Source: an uncultured Clostridia bacterium (GTDB lineage: Bacteria; Bacillota; Clostridia; TANB77; CAG-508). Taken from it: 64,000 nucleotides of DNA. The translations under genes and the position numbers were made by a program. Of this stretch, positions 1-7,557 are shown piece after piece. The notes beneath the pieces are model-generated. The model searched no databases. It was not told where the DNA came from and saw only the letters and a program-made list of their open reading frames with translations. Position 1 is the first letter of the stretch. Every line of letters begins with the position of its first letter. The DNA is taken from positions 1-64,000 of the forward strand of contig CALYAG010000004.1 of NCBI GenBank assembly GCA_944393465.1, in the 5' to 3' direction.

Positions 1-1
1 T

Positions 2-76
2 GGCCCCTTGGTCAAGCGGTTAAGACGCAGCCCTCTCAAGGCTGAATCATGGGTTCGATTCCCGTAGGGGTCACCA
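2..76 (+). tRNA. tRNA-Glu (anticodon CTC)
   Basis: The cloverleaf closes with a 7-bp acceptor stem (GGCCCCT at 2-8 against AGGGGTC at 66-72). The anticodon loop CTCTCAA sits on a CAGCC/GGCTG stem and gives anticodon CTC. The T-arm carries GGTTCGATTCC. The discriminator A and CCA are encoded (73-76). The gene is convergent with mrnC, which ends five bases downstream. Confidence 0.95.
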
Positions 77-80
77 ATTA

Positions 81-488
81 TTATCCAACTACTTTCTTTA
101 TAATTTCTTTTACTCTCTCTTCTTTTTTATTCAAAAACAAATATCCAATTAATGCTTCAAAACCTGTTGAATATGCATAATCTTCCAAGCTTGCATTCTT
201 TGGCAAATGATGATTTTGTGTGTTTCTACCTCTTCTTACAATTTCTTTTTCATCTTCTGTTAAAAAATCAGTTTCAATTAGCTCTTTTACAGCTTTTGCC
301 TGAGCTCCTGCTTTAACATATTTTATTGATTCAACATGCATTTTATGAGGATTTAGATTTGTTGTATTTGCTAAATATACTCTTATATAAAGCTCATATA
401 CACTATCTCCCACATATGCCCAAGTAAGTGGTGACATCATATTTATTTGTGACTCATCTTTAATTAATATTTCATCTAGGTAATTCAA
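81..488 (-). CDS. mrnC: Mini-ribonuclease III
   Basis: This 135-residue protein consists of a single RNase III catalytic domain and has no dsRNA-binding domain, which is the hallmark of Mini-III. Mini-III trims the ends of 23S rRNA precursors in Firmicutes. Residues 22-33 (WAYVGDSVYELY) form the RNase III signature with the catalytic acidic residues. A second acidic helix (SLEDYAYSTGFEALIG, about 100-115) supplies the other metal ligands. The length matches the family (130-140 aa). The start overlaps the end of rbgA by 17 bases, so the two are translationally coupled parts of one ribosome-maturation operon. Confidence 0.93.
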   Translation of the reverse strand: MNYLDEILIKDESQINMMSPLTWAYVGDSVYELYIRVYLANTTNLNPHKMHVESIKYVKAGAQAKAVKELIETDFLTEDEKEIVRRGRNTQNHHLPKNASLEDYAYSTGFEALIGYLFLNKKEERVKEIIKKVVG

Positions 489-1423
489 TTGTTATCCTCC
501 CTAATTTTCCACTTTGGAATTCGTTTAATATTATATCTGATATTTTTTGCATATTTATGTTTCCACCTGAAAGAAGTGCTCCTCTTTTTCTTGCAATTTC
601 TTCTAAAACTTCCATTGTTTCTTTTGGCTCTTTTTTATTTATATTTGATGAACTCTTACCATTATTGCTAATTGGCACATCAATTTCTTTATTATCATCA
701 TTGACAATTTCTTCTTTGTCGTCATTAGTTTTATACACTTCTACATTAAATCTTTCTATTAATTTTTGTGGATAATTCTTTATCAAATATTTTAATAGAT
801 AATATGCAATTTCTTCTTTATCTATGGCATTATCTCCTATTGTTCCAACAAATGCTAAATGCATGGCAAGTTCATTATTTTCAAATTTTGGCCATAACAT
901 ACCAGGAGTGTCCATAAGTTCAATATCATTTGTAACTTTTATCCATTGCTTTTGCTTAGTAACACCCGGCTTATTACCAACTTTTGCAGTATTTCTCTTG
1001 GCTATGCTATTAATAAAAGTAGATTTTCCCACATTAGGAATTCCCACAACCATTACTCTTATGGCTTTACCAATTCTGCCTTTTTGAGCATATTTTTCTT
1101 TGATGTCAGAGTACTCCTCTTTTATAGCTTCAATTACATCTTTTATTCCCTTTGATGTATTTGACTCAACGGCTACTGCTTTTATTCCTTCTTTTGCATA
1201 AAAGTCAATCCATTTATTAGTTGAACTTACATCCGCCAAGTCTGCTTTATTTAGTACAATTATTTTCTTTTTATTTTTAATAACATCTTCTATATCTGGG
1301 TTTTGACTAGCAAGTGGCACTCTTGCATCTAGTATTTCTATAACTATGTCAATAAATTTTAAGTCTGCTATTATTTGCTCTTTGGTCTTTTTCATATGAC
1401 CGTGGGTACCAATTAATGTTCAT
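472..1423 (-). CDS. rbgA: Ribosome biogenesis GTPase RbgA (YlqF), interrupted near the 5' end by one extra base
   Basis: RbgA is a circularly permuted GTPase that acts late in 50S subunit assembly. G4 (NKAD, about residue 50) precedes G1 (GIPNVGKS, about 117) and G3 (DTPG, about 162). The C-terminal helical domain ends the protein, and a low-complexity acidic insert lies at about 225-255. The open frame from Met at 1395 (307 aa) has no ribosome-binding site and lacks the family N-terminus. That N-terminus (MNINWYP, then GHM) is encoded just upstream from ATG 1423 in another frame. Deleting one C at about 1402 joins the two parts. The original ATG lies eight bases after the stop of the preceding gene. 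The frameshift is either a sequence error or a recent lesion; the gene family itself is certain. Confidence 0.9.
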
Positions 1424-1430
1424 TTTATTT

Positions 1431-1961
1431 TCACTCATTATTTTCACTCTTTCTTTTTTCTGCTTCTTCTAACAGTAAATCAAAATCTGATTTATATAAT
1501 TTATCTTGTTTCACTCGATATTTTTCGAACTCTGTTAAAGCTTTATCACAAGCTATTTCGTGTGATATTTTTCCTGCATCTTTTAATATATCTCTATCAT
1601 CTGCTAATAAAAATTTATCAATTCTAGTTGCCCAATCCTCCATAGTCATTGGTATGTTTCTTTTTGCTCTATCTTCTGCTAAATCTAAGAAAGCTGAAAC
1701 TATCTGATATTTTTTTCCGTCTTCTGCAGTGTGTTCCAAAATGGAACATACTGAATTTTTATTCAATTCATTTTCTTTAAAAATATTATTCAAATGCTTA
1801 GTAATCGCTGGTCTTCCTACATCAAACAATTCAGCCATAGCTTTTTGCGTCATCCATAAAGTCTCATTTTCATAACGCACTTGAATTCCCTTTTCTTTTT
1901 CTTGAATTTTAAATGTAATAAATTCTTCAGTAGAACTTCTAATTATCAAATCCTTTGCCAT
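1431..1961 (-). CDS. RhuM-like protein with an internal deletion
   Basis: Residues about 20-90 match the N-terminal part of RhuM-family proteins (WMTQKAMAELFDVGRPAITKH, a helix-turn-helix/Bro-like segment, ending DGKKY). Residues about 95-170 match the RhuM C-terminal part (VSAFLDLAEDRAKRNIPM, then EFEKYRVKQDKL). Full-length RhuM proteins as I remember them exceed 300 residues, while this one has 176. The join after DGKKYQ suggests an in-frame loss of the middle section. RhuM genes often travel on mobile or restriction-modification islands, and their biochemical role is not established. The gene lies directly upstream of rbgA on the same strand, with the rbgA start eight bases after its stop. 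Confidence 0.75.
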   Translation of the reverse strand: MAKDLIIRSSTEEFITFKIQEKEKGIQVRYENETLWMTQKAMAELFDVGRPAITKHLNNIFKENELNKNSVCSILEHTAEDGKKYQIVSAFLDLAEDRAKRNIPMTMEDWATRIDKFLLADDRDILKDAGKISHEIACDKALTEFEKYRVKQDKLYKSDFDLLLEEAEKRKSENNE

Positions 1962-2011
1962 CGTTTTCCCCCCCTTTACTATTCATTAAAACTATGTATA
2001 TATATTACCAT

Positions 2012-2041
2012 AAAAACAAGCAGTTTTCAACCAACTGCTTG
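2012..2041 (-). terminator. Intrinsic terminator of the LTA-synthase-like gene
   Basis: On the minus strand an 8-bp stem (CAAGCAGT / ACTGCTTG) is followed by a T-run, 19 bases after the stop of the 2060-4012 gene. The same hairpin theme recurs at 4061-4095 upstream of that gene. Confidence 0.7.
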
Positions 2042-2059
2042 CTATCTTTCGTTTATTTT

Positions 2060-4012
2060 TTATTTTACTAATTTTTCATAAATATTGTATTTTAAGAATG
2101 ACTGGCTCATAGTAAATTTATTTGCAACACTTCTATTCATCTCACTAACGTAATCTTCTGGTATTTCTACATTTCCTTTTGGCACAAATTCTTTTTTAGA
2201 AGAAAAATATGTACCATAATCACTCACCCAACTTCTGTTTGAAAAAATAGCTACTCCTGGGGCATCACTCAAAATATCTTTTCCCATCATAAGTCTAGAA
2301 TCATATTCTATGCCAAATAAATTAAGTAGTGTTGGTAAAACATCTATCTGACTTCCAACTTTATTTACTTGCACTTGCTCATCCATCTTGCTATTCCACA
2401 AAATAAAATTACTTCTGTTAACTTCAACAACATCATCACGTACATAATTACTTACTTCATTAACTTGGTCAATTGTTAAAGTATATGGGTAATGGTCGCC
2501 AACTAGAGCTATTACTGTATCATCTAAAATGCCTTTTTCATCTAGCTTTTTTATAAGAAGTTCTACTGCTCTATCTAGTTCCATTTGTGTTGCTAAATAG
2601 GCCTTAACTGGCGTGCTATATGGCAAGTTTTCTGTTTCCGCCTTATACCTTGTTGCAGTTGAATTTCCGCTACCATAATTATATGGAGCATGACCACTAA
2701 CTGTAACGTAATATGTAACAAATTTATCCTCAGATGTATACATATCTGTTGTTACATTTATCATGTCTACATCTCTTGGTATCCATTTGCTATCCATTAG
2801 TTTTTCTAAGCCATTGCCAATTCCCATGTAAGAGTTAAATCCTAATGTTTTCATTGTATCTTGTCTAGAATAATATGTATAAGTCCAGTCGTGATAAGCA
2901 TTTGCAGTATATCCTATTTTTTTAAAACTATTTCCTAGTGCGTACGAAATTGTTGGTTTGTTCTTTTTCCATAAGTTTAAAATATTCTGTGTAGGAATTA
3001 GCCCTGTTGTTGCCTGAAATTCGCCACCTGTAGTACTTAAAAATACTGGTGTATAAAAATTGTTAAATACAAACCCTGAATTTGCAAGTTTATATAATGT
3101 TGGCGTTAAATTTTTATCTACTGCTATGCTATTAAAACCTTCTGCTAATATAAAAATCAAGTTTTTGTCTTTAAAATATCCTGTATATTTATTTTTATTT
3201 GTTGGCTCTGTATTTGCAATATATTCGTATGCGTTTTTTAGTCCATCATCACTTGTTTGTGCTATAAGTTCTTCTAGCCCCAACTCTAATTCATTGTAAG
3301 TTGGTTCTTCTGGCTCATTTACCTCTTCGCCACTTACTTCATTTTGCTTAGCATTTTGCTCTTCACTTACCCCATTATCTTCAATTACAGCCTTCTCTTC
3401 AAACCCAAATATTGTTCTTTCTATGTCAATTACAGTCGAATTAATCAAGCCAAACTTCCCAATATTTTTCTCTTGGGCATTTACATTAAATAATAAATTA
3501 TATGATGAATAAACACCTTTACTATCTATAAAAACTACGCCTACAAGAATAATTAAATACATTACAATAGCCAAAATCCAAGCACCAATTTGCTTTCCAT
3601 TAAATTGCCTGAACTTTATTTTCTTATGTAAGCAAATGACTAATATTAGCGGTATAGCTAACAAAATCAAAGTAAACCAATTTTGCAAAATTGCATCTTT
3701 TATTATACTTGTAAAATCTAACGCATTTCCAGCTAAAACTATTGTCATAAAGGAAAATGGCACACTAAACAATTTATAAAATATTGCTTGCACCATAAAA
3801 TATAAAGTTAAAATTATTGTAGAAATAATCAAAATAACTTTAGAAACTTTCTTTTTAAACACATTGCATAGCAAGTTTAGTACCATTATAATTTGCATAG
3901 AAAAAAGTAACGTAAACATTATGTCATCTACTCTTGCAGATTTTAGAACAACTATTTTGAATATCATTTCTAAATAAATAATTACAAAAGCTACTACACC
4001 TATTACTCCCAT
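2060..4012 (-). CDS. Lipoteichoic-acid-synthase-like sulfatase-fold membrane enzyme
   Basis: The protein has 650 residues. About five membrane segments fill residues 1-180. A variable acidic linker (about 210-240, rich in E/N/P) follows, then an extracellular alkaline-phosphatase-superfamily domain (about 275-600). Visible catalytic landmarks are ILAEGFNS (metal ligand Glu), the nucleophile region STTGGEFQATTG, the histidine motif VSGHAPYNY and VGDHYPY near the end. This is the LtaS architecture, which polymerises glycerol phosphate from phosphatidylglycerol or transfers a related phosphodiester head group outside the membrane. Several paralogues usually exist per genome, so the exact substrate cannot be assigned. 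The gene appears monocistronic, bracketed by related hairpins. Confidence 0.85.
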   Translation of the reverse strand: MGVIGVVAFVIIYLEMIFKIVVLKSARVDDIMFTLLFSMQIIMVLNLLCNVFKKKVSKVILIISTIILTLYFMVQAIFYKLFSVPFSFMTIVLAGNALDFTSIIKDAILQNWFTLILLAIPLILVICLHKKIKFRQFNGKQIGAWILAIVMYLIILVGVVFIDSKGVYSSYNLLFNVNAQEKNIGKFGLINSTVIDIERTIFGFEEKAVIEDNGVSEEQNAKQNEVSGEEVNEPEEPTYNELELGLEELIAQTSDDGLKNAYEYIANTEPTNKNKYTGYFKDKNLIFILAEGFNSIAVDKNLTPTLYKLANSGFVFNNFYTPVFLSTTGGEFQATTGLIPTQNILNLWKKNKPTISYALGNSFKKIGYTANAYHDWTYTYYSRQDTMKTLGFNSYMGIGNGLEKLMDSKWIPRDVDMINVTTDMYTSEDKFVTYYVTVSGHAPYNYGSGNSTATRYKAETENLPYSTPVKAYLATQMELDRAVELLIKKLDEKGILDDTVIALVGDHYPYTLTIDQVNEVSNYVRDDVVEVNRSNFILWNSKMDEQVQVNKVGSQIDVLPTLLNLFGIEYDSRLMMGKDILSDAPGVAIFSNRSWVSDYGTYFSSKKEFVPKGNVEIPEDYVSEMNRSVANKFTMSQSFLKYNIYEKLVK

Positions 4013-4060
4013 TTTTTATACCTCTAAAAAAATTATTCTCCCCTATTTCCACTATAGCAT

Positions 4061-4185
4061 AATAGCAAGTAGTTTTCAACTAACTACTTGCTATTTTCAT
4101 TAAACTATTGTAAACCTATACTACTTGCTATTTTTATTAATCTATTGTAAGCTTATGCTACTTGCTATTTTTATTAATCTATTTT
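4061..4185. repeat. Hairpin followed by a 37-bp tandem repeat (2.75 units)
   Basis: A 12-bp inverted repeat (AATAGCAAGTAG at 4061-4072 with CTACTTGCTATT at 4084-4095) could terminate the 4193-4663 gene. Its right arm begins a tandem array with period 37: units start at 4084, 4121 and 4158, each opening CTACTTGCTATTTT. No coding potential is seen. Confidence 0.8.
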
Positions 4186-4192
4186 AATTAAA

Positions 4193-4663
4193 TTACAACG
4201 TCCTATAATTATTTTTATCTGCTCTATCATCAAGTTGTCTGTCATATTGTTCATTTGTATAAAACCAATCTGTTTTTTTATCTTTTGGCTTTCTGCCTTT
4301 GTCAACTGCTAAATCTAGTAAAACGGCAAATGCCAAAATTATTCCTAAAAACGATGTAAAAGCGCTCATTGGGTTAGTTATTTCGCCATGTCCACTCGTA
4401 AATACTGGAATTACCTGATTTACCAAATCTGCACCAAAGTACCCAAAATAGCATAAGAAATATATAATAGCCCCTATCATTTTTCTTTTAAATACTAAAA
4501 CTATACATATAATTGTTACAAATAATAAAATTATTTCTACTGTCAAATTAATTGGTTGTACAAAAAATTCTGCATAAACTGAAGCTTGATATGCTACCAC
4601 AACTCTAAAAGCCCAGTACATTATCATAAACATTGCTATCATCCAATTTGCAAAAGTTCTCAT
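4193..4663 (-). CDS. Small membrane protein of unknown function
   Basis: This is a 156-residue protein when started at ATG 4663, which is preceded by AAAGGGAG at a good distance. The longer frame upstream runs through the terminator of the preceding gene and has no ribosome-binding site. Four hydrophobic segments (about 8-25, 40-62, 68-88 and 105-125) are followed by a charged cytoplasmic tail rich in D, K and R. I recognise no family motif. It stands between DUF1292 and the LTA-synthase-like gene on the same strand, separated from both by hairpins, so it is probably transcribed alone or by read-through. Confidence 0.7.
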   Translation of the reverse strand: MRTFANWMIAMFMIMYWAFRVVVAYQASVYAEFFVQPINLTVEIILLFVTIICIVLVFKRKMIGAIIYFLCYFGYFGADLVNQVIPVFTSGHGEITNPMSAFTSFLGIILAFAVLLDLAVDKGRKPKDKKTDWFYTNEQYDRQLDDRADKNNYRTL

Positions 4664-4705
4664 TTTAAATTCTCCCTTTTTAAAGAAAATTATTTTTGAG
4701 CTTTT

Positions 4706-4741
4706 TTTCAAAAGCCTTTTGGACACTCTTACCAAAAGGCT
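4706..4741 (-). terminator. Probable terminator of the DUF1292 gene
   Basis: On the minus strand AGCCTTTTGG (4741-4732) pairs with CCAAAAGGCT (4722-4713) and is followed by TTTTG and an A-run. It lies 50 bases past the stop of the DUF1292 gene. Confidence 0.55.
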
Positions 4742-4790
4742 CTCAAAATCAAACCAAAACTATAAGTTATTCAATTTCTGAAAAACCTAA

Positions 4791-5093
4791 TTAGTCTACA
4801 AAGTTAAATTCATCCTTAAATTTTTCTTTGAATATTTCAAATACAGCGTTTAATACATCTTCATCATCAACGCTAACATATGTTTCTTCTTCACTGTTTT
4901 CATCTGAACCCTTTTCTAATTGAAGTATAACTACTTCTTCTGGTTCAGCATCTTCTGACTCTTCTGCTGGAAGCAAAACAACATATTCTTCTCCTTCATA
5001 GTCTATTAAATCTAAGAATTCAAATTTAACATCATTTCCATCCTCATCTTTGAGAGTTACAATGTTATCTAATTCTTCATTATTTTCGTCCAT
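4791..5093 (-). CDS. DUF1292 (YrzB-like) acidic protein
   Basis: The protein has 100 residues with very high Glu/Asp content and the DUF1292 pattern: an N-terminal ITLxDEDGxxxxFEFLDxIxYxGxEYVVLLP-type segment (here about 10-45), followed by EEVVILQLE and a C-terminal helix. The family is widespread in Firmicutes, where it is commonly next to ruvX and ireB; its function is unknown. Here ruvX and ireB are about 7 kb away, so the usual cluster is split. The start is supported by GAAAGGAG upstream. Confidence 0.88.
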   Translation of the reverse strand: MDENNEELDNIVTLKDEDGNDVKFEFLDLIDYEGEEYVVLLPAEESEDAEPEEVVILQLEKGSDENSEEETYVSVDDEDVLNAVFEIFKEKFKDEFNFVD

Positions 5094-5192
5094 TAATTTT
5101 CTCCTTTCAAATATTCTTATGTGTTATTATTTACACTTTGTTATATGATATACTAAAAAATTCCTTTTAGCAAGTATTTTTTTATTTTTTTC

Positions 5193-6296
5193 TTAATAAA
5201 TTTCACATTTTTCTCTAATTGCCTTAATTTTGCAGTTTACTTCTTTTAAAAATTCTTTGTTCATTTCTACTTTATTTGTATTCACACCATACTCTTCTTT
5301 TGCATTTAAAATTCTATTTACTTTTCTATCTAGCCTTCCAAGCATTATGCCGCTTCTTATTTCTTCTTCTATATTTTTCATCCACTTTTCTTCATTGCCC
5401 AAATATTTTAACATTATCATATCATTCCCTGCATCAAAAGCTATTTTTATTGGATTAAATTTTCCTATAAAATAGAATCTTATAGCTTTCATTCTTATGT
5501 CATCAGTTATAATCAGTCCATTGTAATGATATTTTTTTCTAATATATTTGGTTATGAATCTTTTTGAAAGTGATGCTGGAAGTTTGCCTGTTTCTTTTTT
5601 TATTACTAAATGCCCAACAAGTATTGCAGGTATTTTATTACCAATTGCTTTTTCAAATGGATTTAAATCTTCTTTTAATTCTTCCATTGTACATTTTATT
5701 TTTGGAAGTGTAAAATGTGTATCTTGATTAGTTGCACCATGACCTGGAAAGTGTTTTACAACTGGTATTATACCTTGGCTTTGCAACTCTAAAGCATATT
5801 CTATGCCATATTTGCACACTTCATCCACATTTTCGCTAAATGCTCTATCACCTATTGCATGATTATCTGGAAATCTTTTTATATCTAGCACTGGTGCAAA
5901 ATCCATGTCAATGCCTAACTTTTTTAGTATTTTACCTGTAATCTCTCCCGCTTCTCTTACTAAATCTTCTTGCTCATTTGAATATTTTGCTAGCTTATTT
6001 GCAGAAGGTAAATTTAAGAAATCGCTAGGAAGCCTATTTACTCTACCACCTTCTTGGTCTAGTGATATTATGATTGGAACTTTTTGCTCACTGCTTTTTT
6101 CTTTTATATAGTTTATAACTTTTACTAATTCTTCATAATTATTATAATTTTTTCTATATAGACATATGCCGCCTGCTTTGTACTTGTCTATTATTATATC
6201 TATGGTTTCATACATTTTCTTCCCCATAGGTACGTCTAAACCTACTATTAAAGTTTGTCCAATTCTTTCTTCTAAACTTAATGATTTTATGTCCAT
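5193..6296 (-). CDS. nagZ: Beta-N-acetylhexosaminidase, glycoside hydrolase family 3
   Basis: The 367-residue GH3 catalytic barrel contains the family motif KHFPGHGATNQDTH (about 185-198, with the His/Asp pair acting as acid-base) and the nucleophile region IITDDIRM (about 263-270). SLDQEGGRVNRLP at about 80-92 is also characteristic. NagZ-type enzymes remove N-acetylglucosamine from muropeptides during wall recycling. No signal peptide or membrane anchor is visible, so a cytoplasmic location is likely. The start has AAGGTGAT upstream. The gene diverges from the HipA-like gene at 6453. Confidence 0.9.
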   Translation of the reverse strand: MDIKSLSLEERIGQTLIVGLDVPMGKKMYETIDIIIDKYKAGGICLYRKNYNNYEELVKVINYIKEKSSEQKVPIIISLDQEGGRVNRLPSDFLNLPSANKLAKYSNEQEDLVREAGEITGKILKKLGIDMDFAPVLDIKRFPDNHAIGDRAFSENVDEVCKYGIEYALELQSQGIIPVVKHFPGHGATNQDTHFTLPKIKCTMEELKEDLNPFEKAIGNKIPAILVGHLVIKKETGKLPASLSKRFITKYIRKKYHYNGLIITDDIRMKAIRFYFIGKFNPIKIAFDAGNDMIMLKYLGNEEKWMKNIEEEIRSGIMLGRLDRKVNRILNAKEEYGVNTNKVEMNKEFLKEVNCKIKAIREKCEIY

Positions 6297-6413
6297 AATA
6301 TCACCTTCTTTTATATTCTGCTATGGACATTATATCATTAATTTTGGTGGTTGACTACTGGTTTTTATGTTTAATAAAAATTTTACACAAATATAGCCTT
6401 TCTTTTGTTTTTA

Positions 6414-6422
6414 TGTTATAAT
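6414..6422 (+). promoter_or_regulatory. Extended -10 promoter for the HipA-like gene
   Basis: TGTTATAAT at 6414-6422 is a perfect extended -10 element, 31 bases before the chosen start. No good -35 hexamer is seen. An identical TGTTATAAT lies upstream of the SPFH gene at 43235. Confidence 0.6.
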
Positions 6423-6452
6423 AATTTTGTAGAATATATTTGGAAGGAAATA

Positions 6453-7313
6453 ATGATGGTAGATTTTACAAATGCAATAGAAGAATTAAATAATTATAGT
6501 GGCTCTGAAAAGAAAAAGACTTTAATCTATAATAATAAAAAATATTTGGTTAAATTTCCAGACCCTATTATGGAAAAGAATAAAAATATATCTTATATAA
6601 ATAATGCTTTTTCAGAATATGTAGGAAGTAATATTTTTAGATTATCAGGGTTTGAAACTCAAAATACAATTTTAGGCAATTATTTTTATAATGGTAAAAA
6701 CAAAATCGTATGCGCATGTGAAGATTTTACAGATTCTAATCATATTTTATATGAGTTTGAGAAATTGGCTTTAAGTACTAACCCTGACAAAAAAATAGAT
6801 ACTGAACTAAGCGATATCTTAGAAGTCATTACCCAAAACAATTTAATAAATACTAATGACACTATAAATAAATTTTGGAATATGTTTATTGTAGATAGCT
6901 TAATTGGTAATACAGATAGGCATAATGGAAATTGGGGCTTTTTAATAAATAATGAGACTAAAGAAATAAAATTTGCTCCTATTTATGATTGTGGTTCTTG
7001 TTTAAATCCTATGCTAGAAGATGAGTATTTAAGTAAAATAAATGATACCGAATTAAAAAATTTAGCATTAAATTGCTATTCTTGTTTAAAAGAAACCAAT
7101 AAAAAAATTAATTATATGTCATTTATAAACAGTATGAAAAATGATTACTGTAATAAGGCTCTTGTTTATGTATTTCCTATGATAGAGATTGATAAAATTT
7201 TCACTTTTATAGATGAAATTGAATGTATGACTTCTGTTCGTAAGAATTTTTATAAAGCTATTTTGAAATATAGATATGATGTTTTAAACAAAGCTTTTAA
7301 TAATTTATGTTAA
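6453..7313 (+). CDS. HipA/CtkA-like kinase-fold protein
   Basis: This 286-residue protein carries the C-terminal HipA kinase signature: DSLIGNTDRHNGNWGF (about 148-163, catalytic Asp and Asn) and FAPIYDCGSCL (about 175-185, metal-binding Asp). The N-terminal half (NKKYLVKFPDP) corresponds to the nucleotide-binding lobe. The short single-domain form resembles CtkA-type proteins more than full HipA toxins. No HipB-like DNA-binding partner is adjacent, so a classical toxin-antitoxin pair is not supported. The start ATG at 6453 follows GGAAGGA. The gene is a single plus-strand unit between minus-strand housekeeping genes, which suggests acquisition as a unit. Confidence 0.78.
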   Translation: MMVDFTNAIEELNNYSGSEKKKTLIYNNKKYLVKFPDPIMEKNKNISYINNAFSEYVGSNIFRLSGFETQNTILGNYFYNGKNKIVCACEDFTDSNHILYEFEKLALSTNPDKKIDTELSDILEVITQNNLINTNDTINKFWNMFIVDSLIGNTDRHNGNWGFLINNETKEIKFAPIYDCGSCLNPMLEDEYLSKINDTELKNLALNCYSCLKETNKKINYMSFINSMKNDYCNKALVYVFPMIEIDKIFTFIDEIECMTSVRKNFYKAILKYRYDVLNKAFNNLC

Positions 7314-7360
7314 AAAGATTTAGAATAAATGTAGGCTTTCTTAAATTTTAATCTACTGTA

Positions 7361-7437
7361 AGTTGGGACGGTTCTGTCAAAGGGGGACGGTTCTATTTGA
7401 CACTATTTTGTGTCAATCAGAACCGTCCCCTTTGATA
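7361..7437. repeat. Palindromic GGACGGTTC repeat (family A)
   Basis: The arms TCAAAGGGGGACGGTTCT...TTGACAC and GTGTCAATCAGAACCGTCCCCTTTGA form a near-perfect inverted repeat, preceded by a half unit. Related copies are at 10671-10766 and 12687-12725. It lies just after the HipA-like gene. Confidence 0.85.
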
Positions 7438-7491
7438 TTTTTATTTGTTTGTTGACTTCTTCTACAAATTCATTATCAAATTGTGATTTCC

Positions 7492-7556
7492 CTTCAGGGA
7501 CGGACCTAAAATGAAAATTTAAAATTTTCGTTTTAGGTCCGTCCCCAACTGAAAAT
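7492..7556. repeat. Palindromic GGACGGACC repeat (family B)
   Basis: This is an inverted repeat with outer ends TTCAGGGACGG and CCGTCCCCAACTGAA and inner arms CCTAAAATGAAAATTT / AAAATTTTCGTTTTAGG. It abuts the recG stop codon. The same outer sequence (CAGTTGGGGACGGTCC) forms the outer arms of the composite repeats at 58291 and 60905. Confidence 0.85.
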
Positions 7557-7557
7557 T

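Noticed and set aside
4084-4185. CRISPR-like array from the 37-bp repeat
   Set aside because: Units are adjacent without spacers and only 2.75 copies exist.
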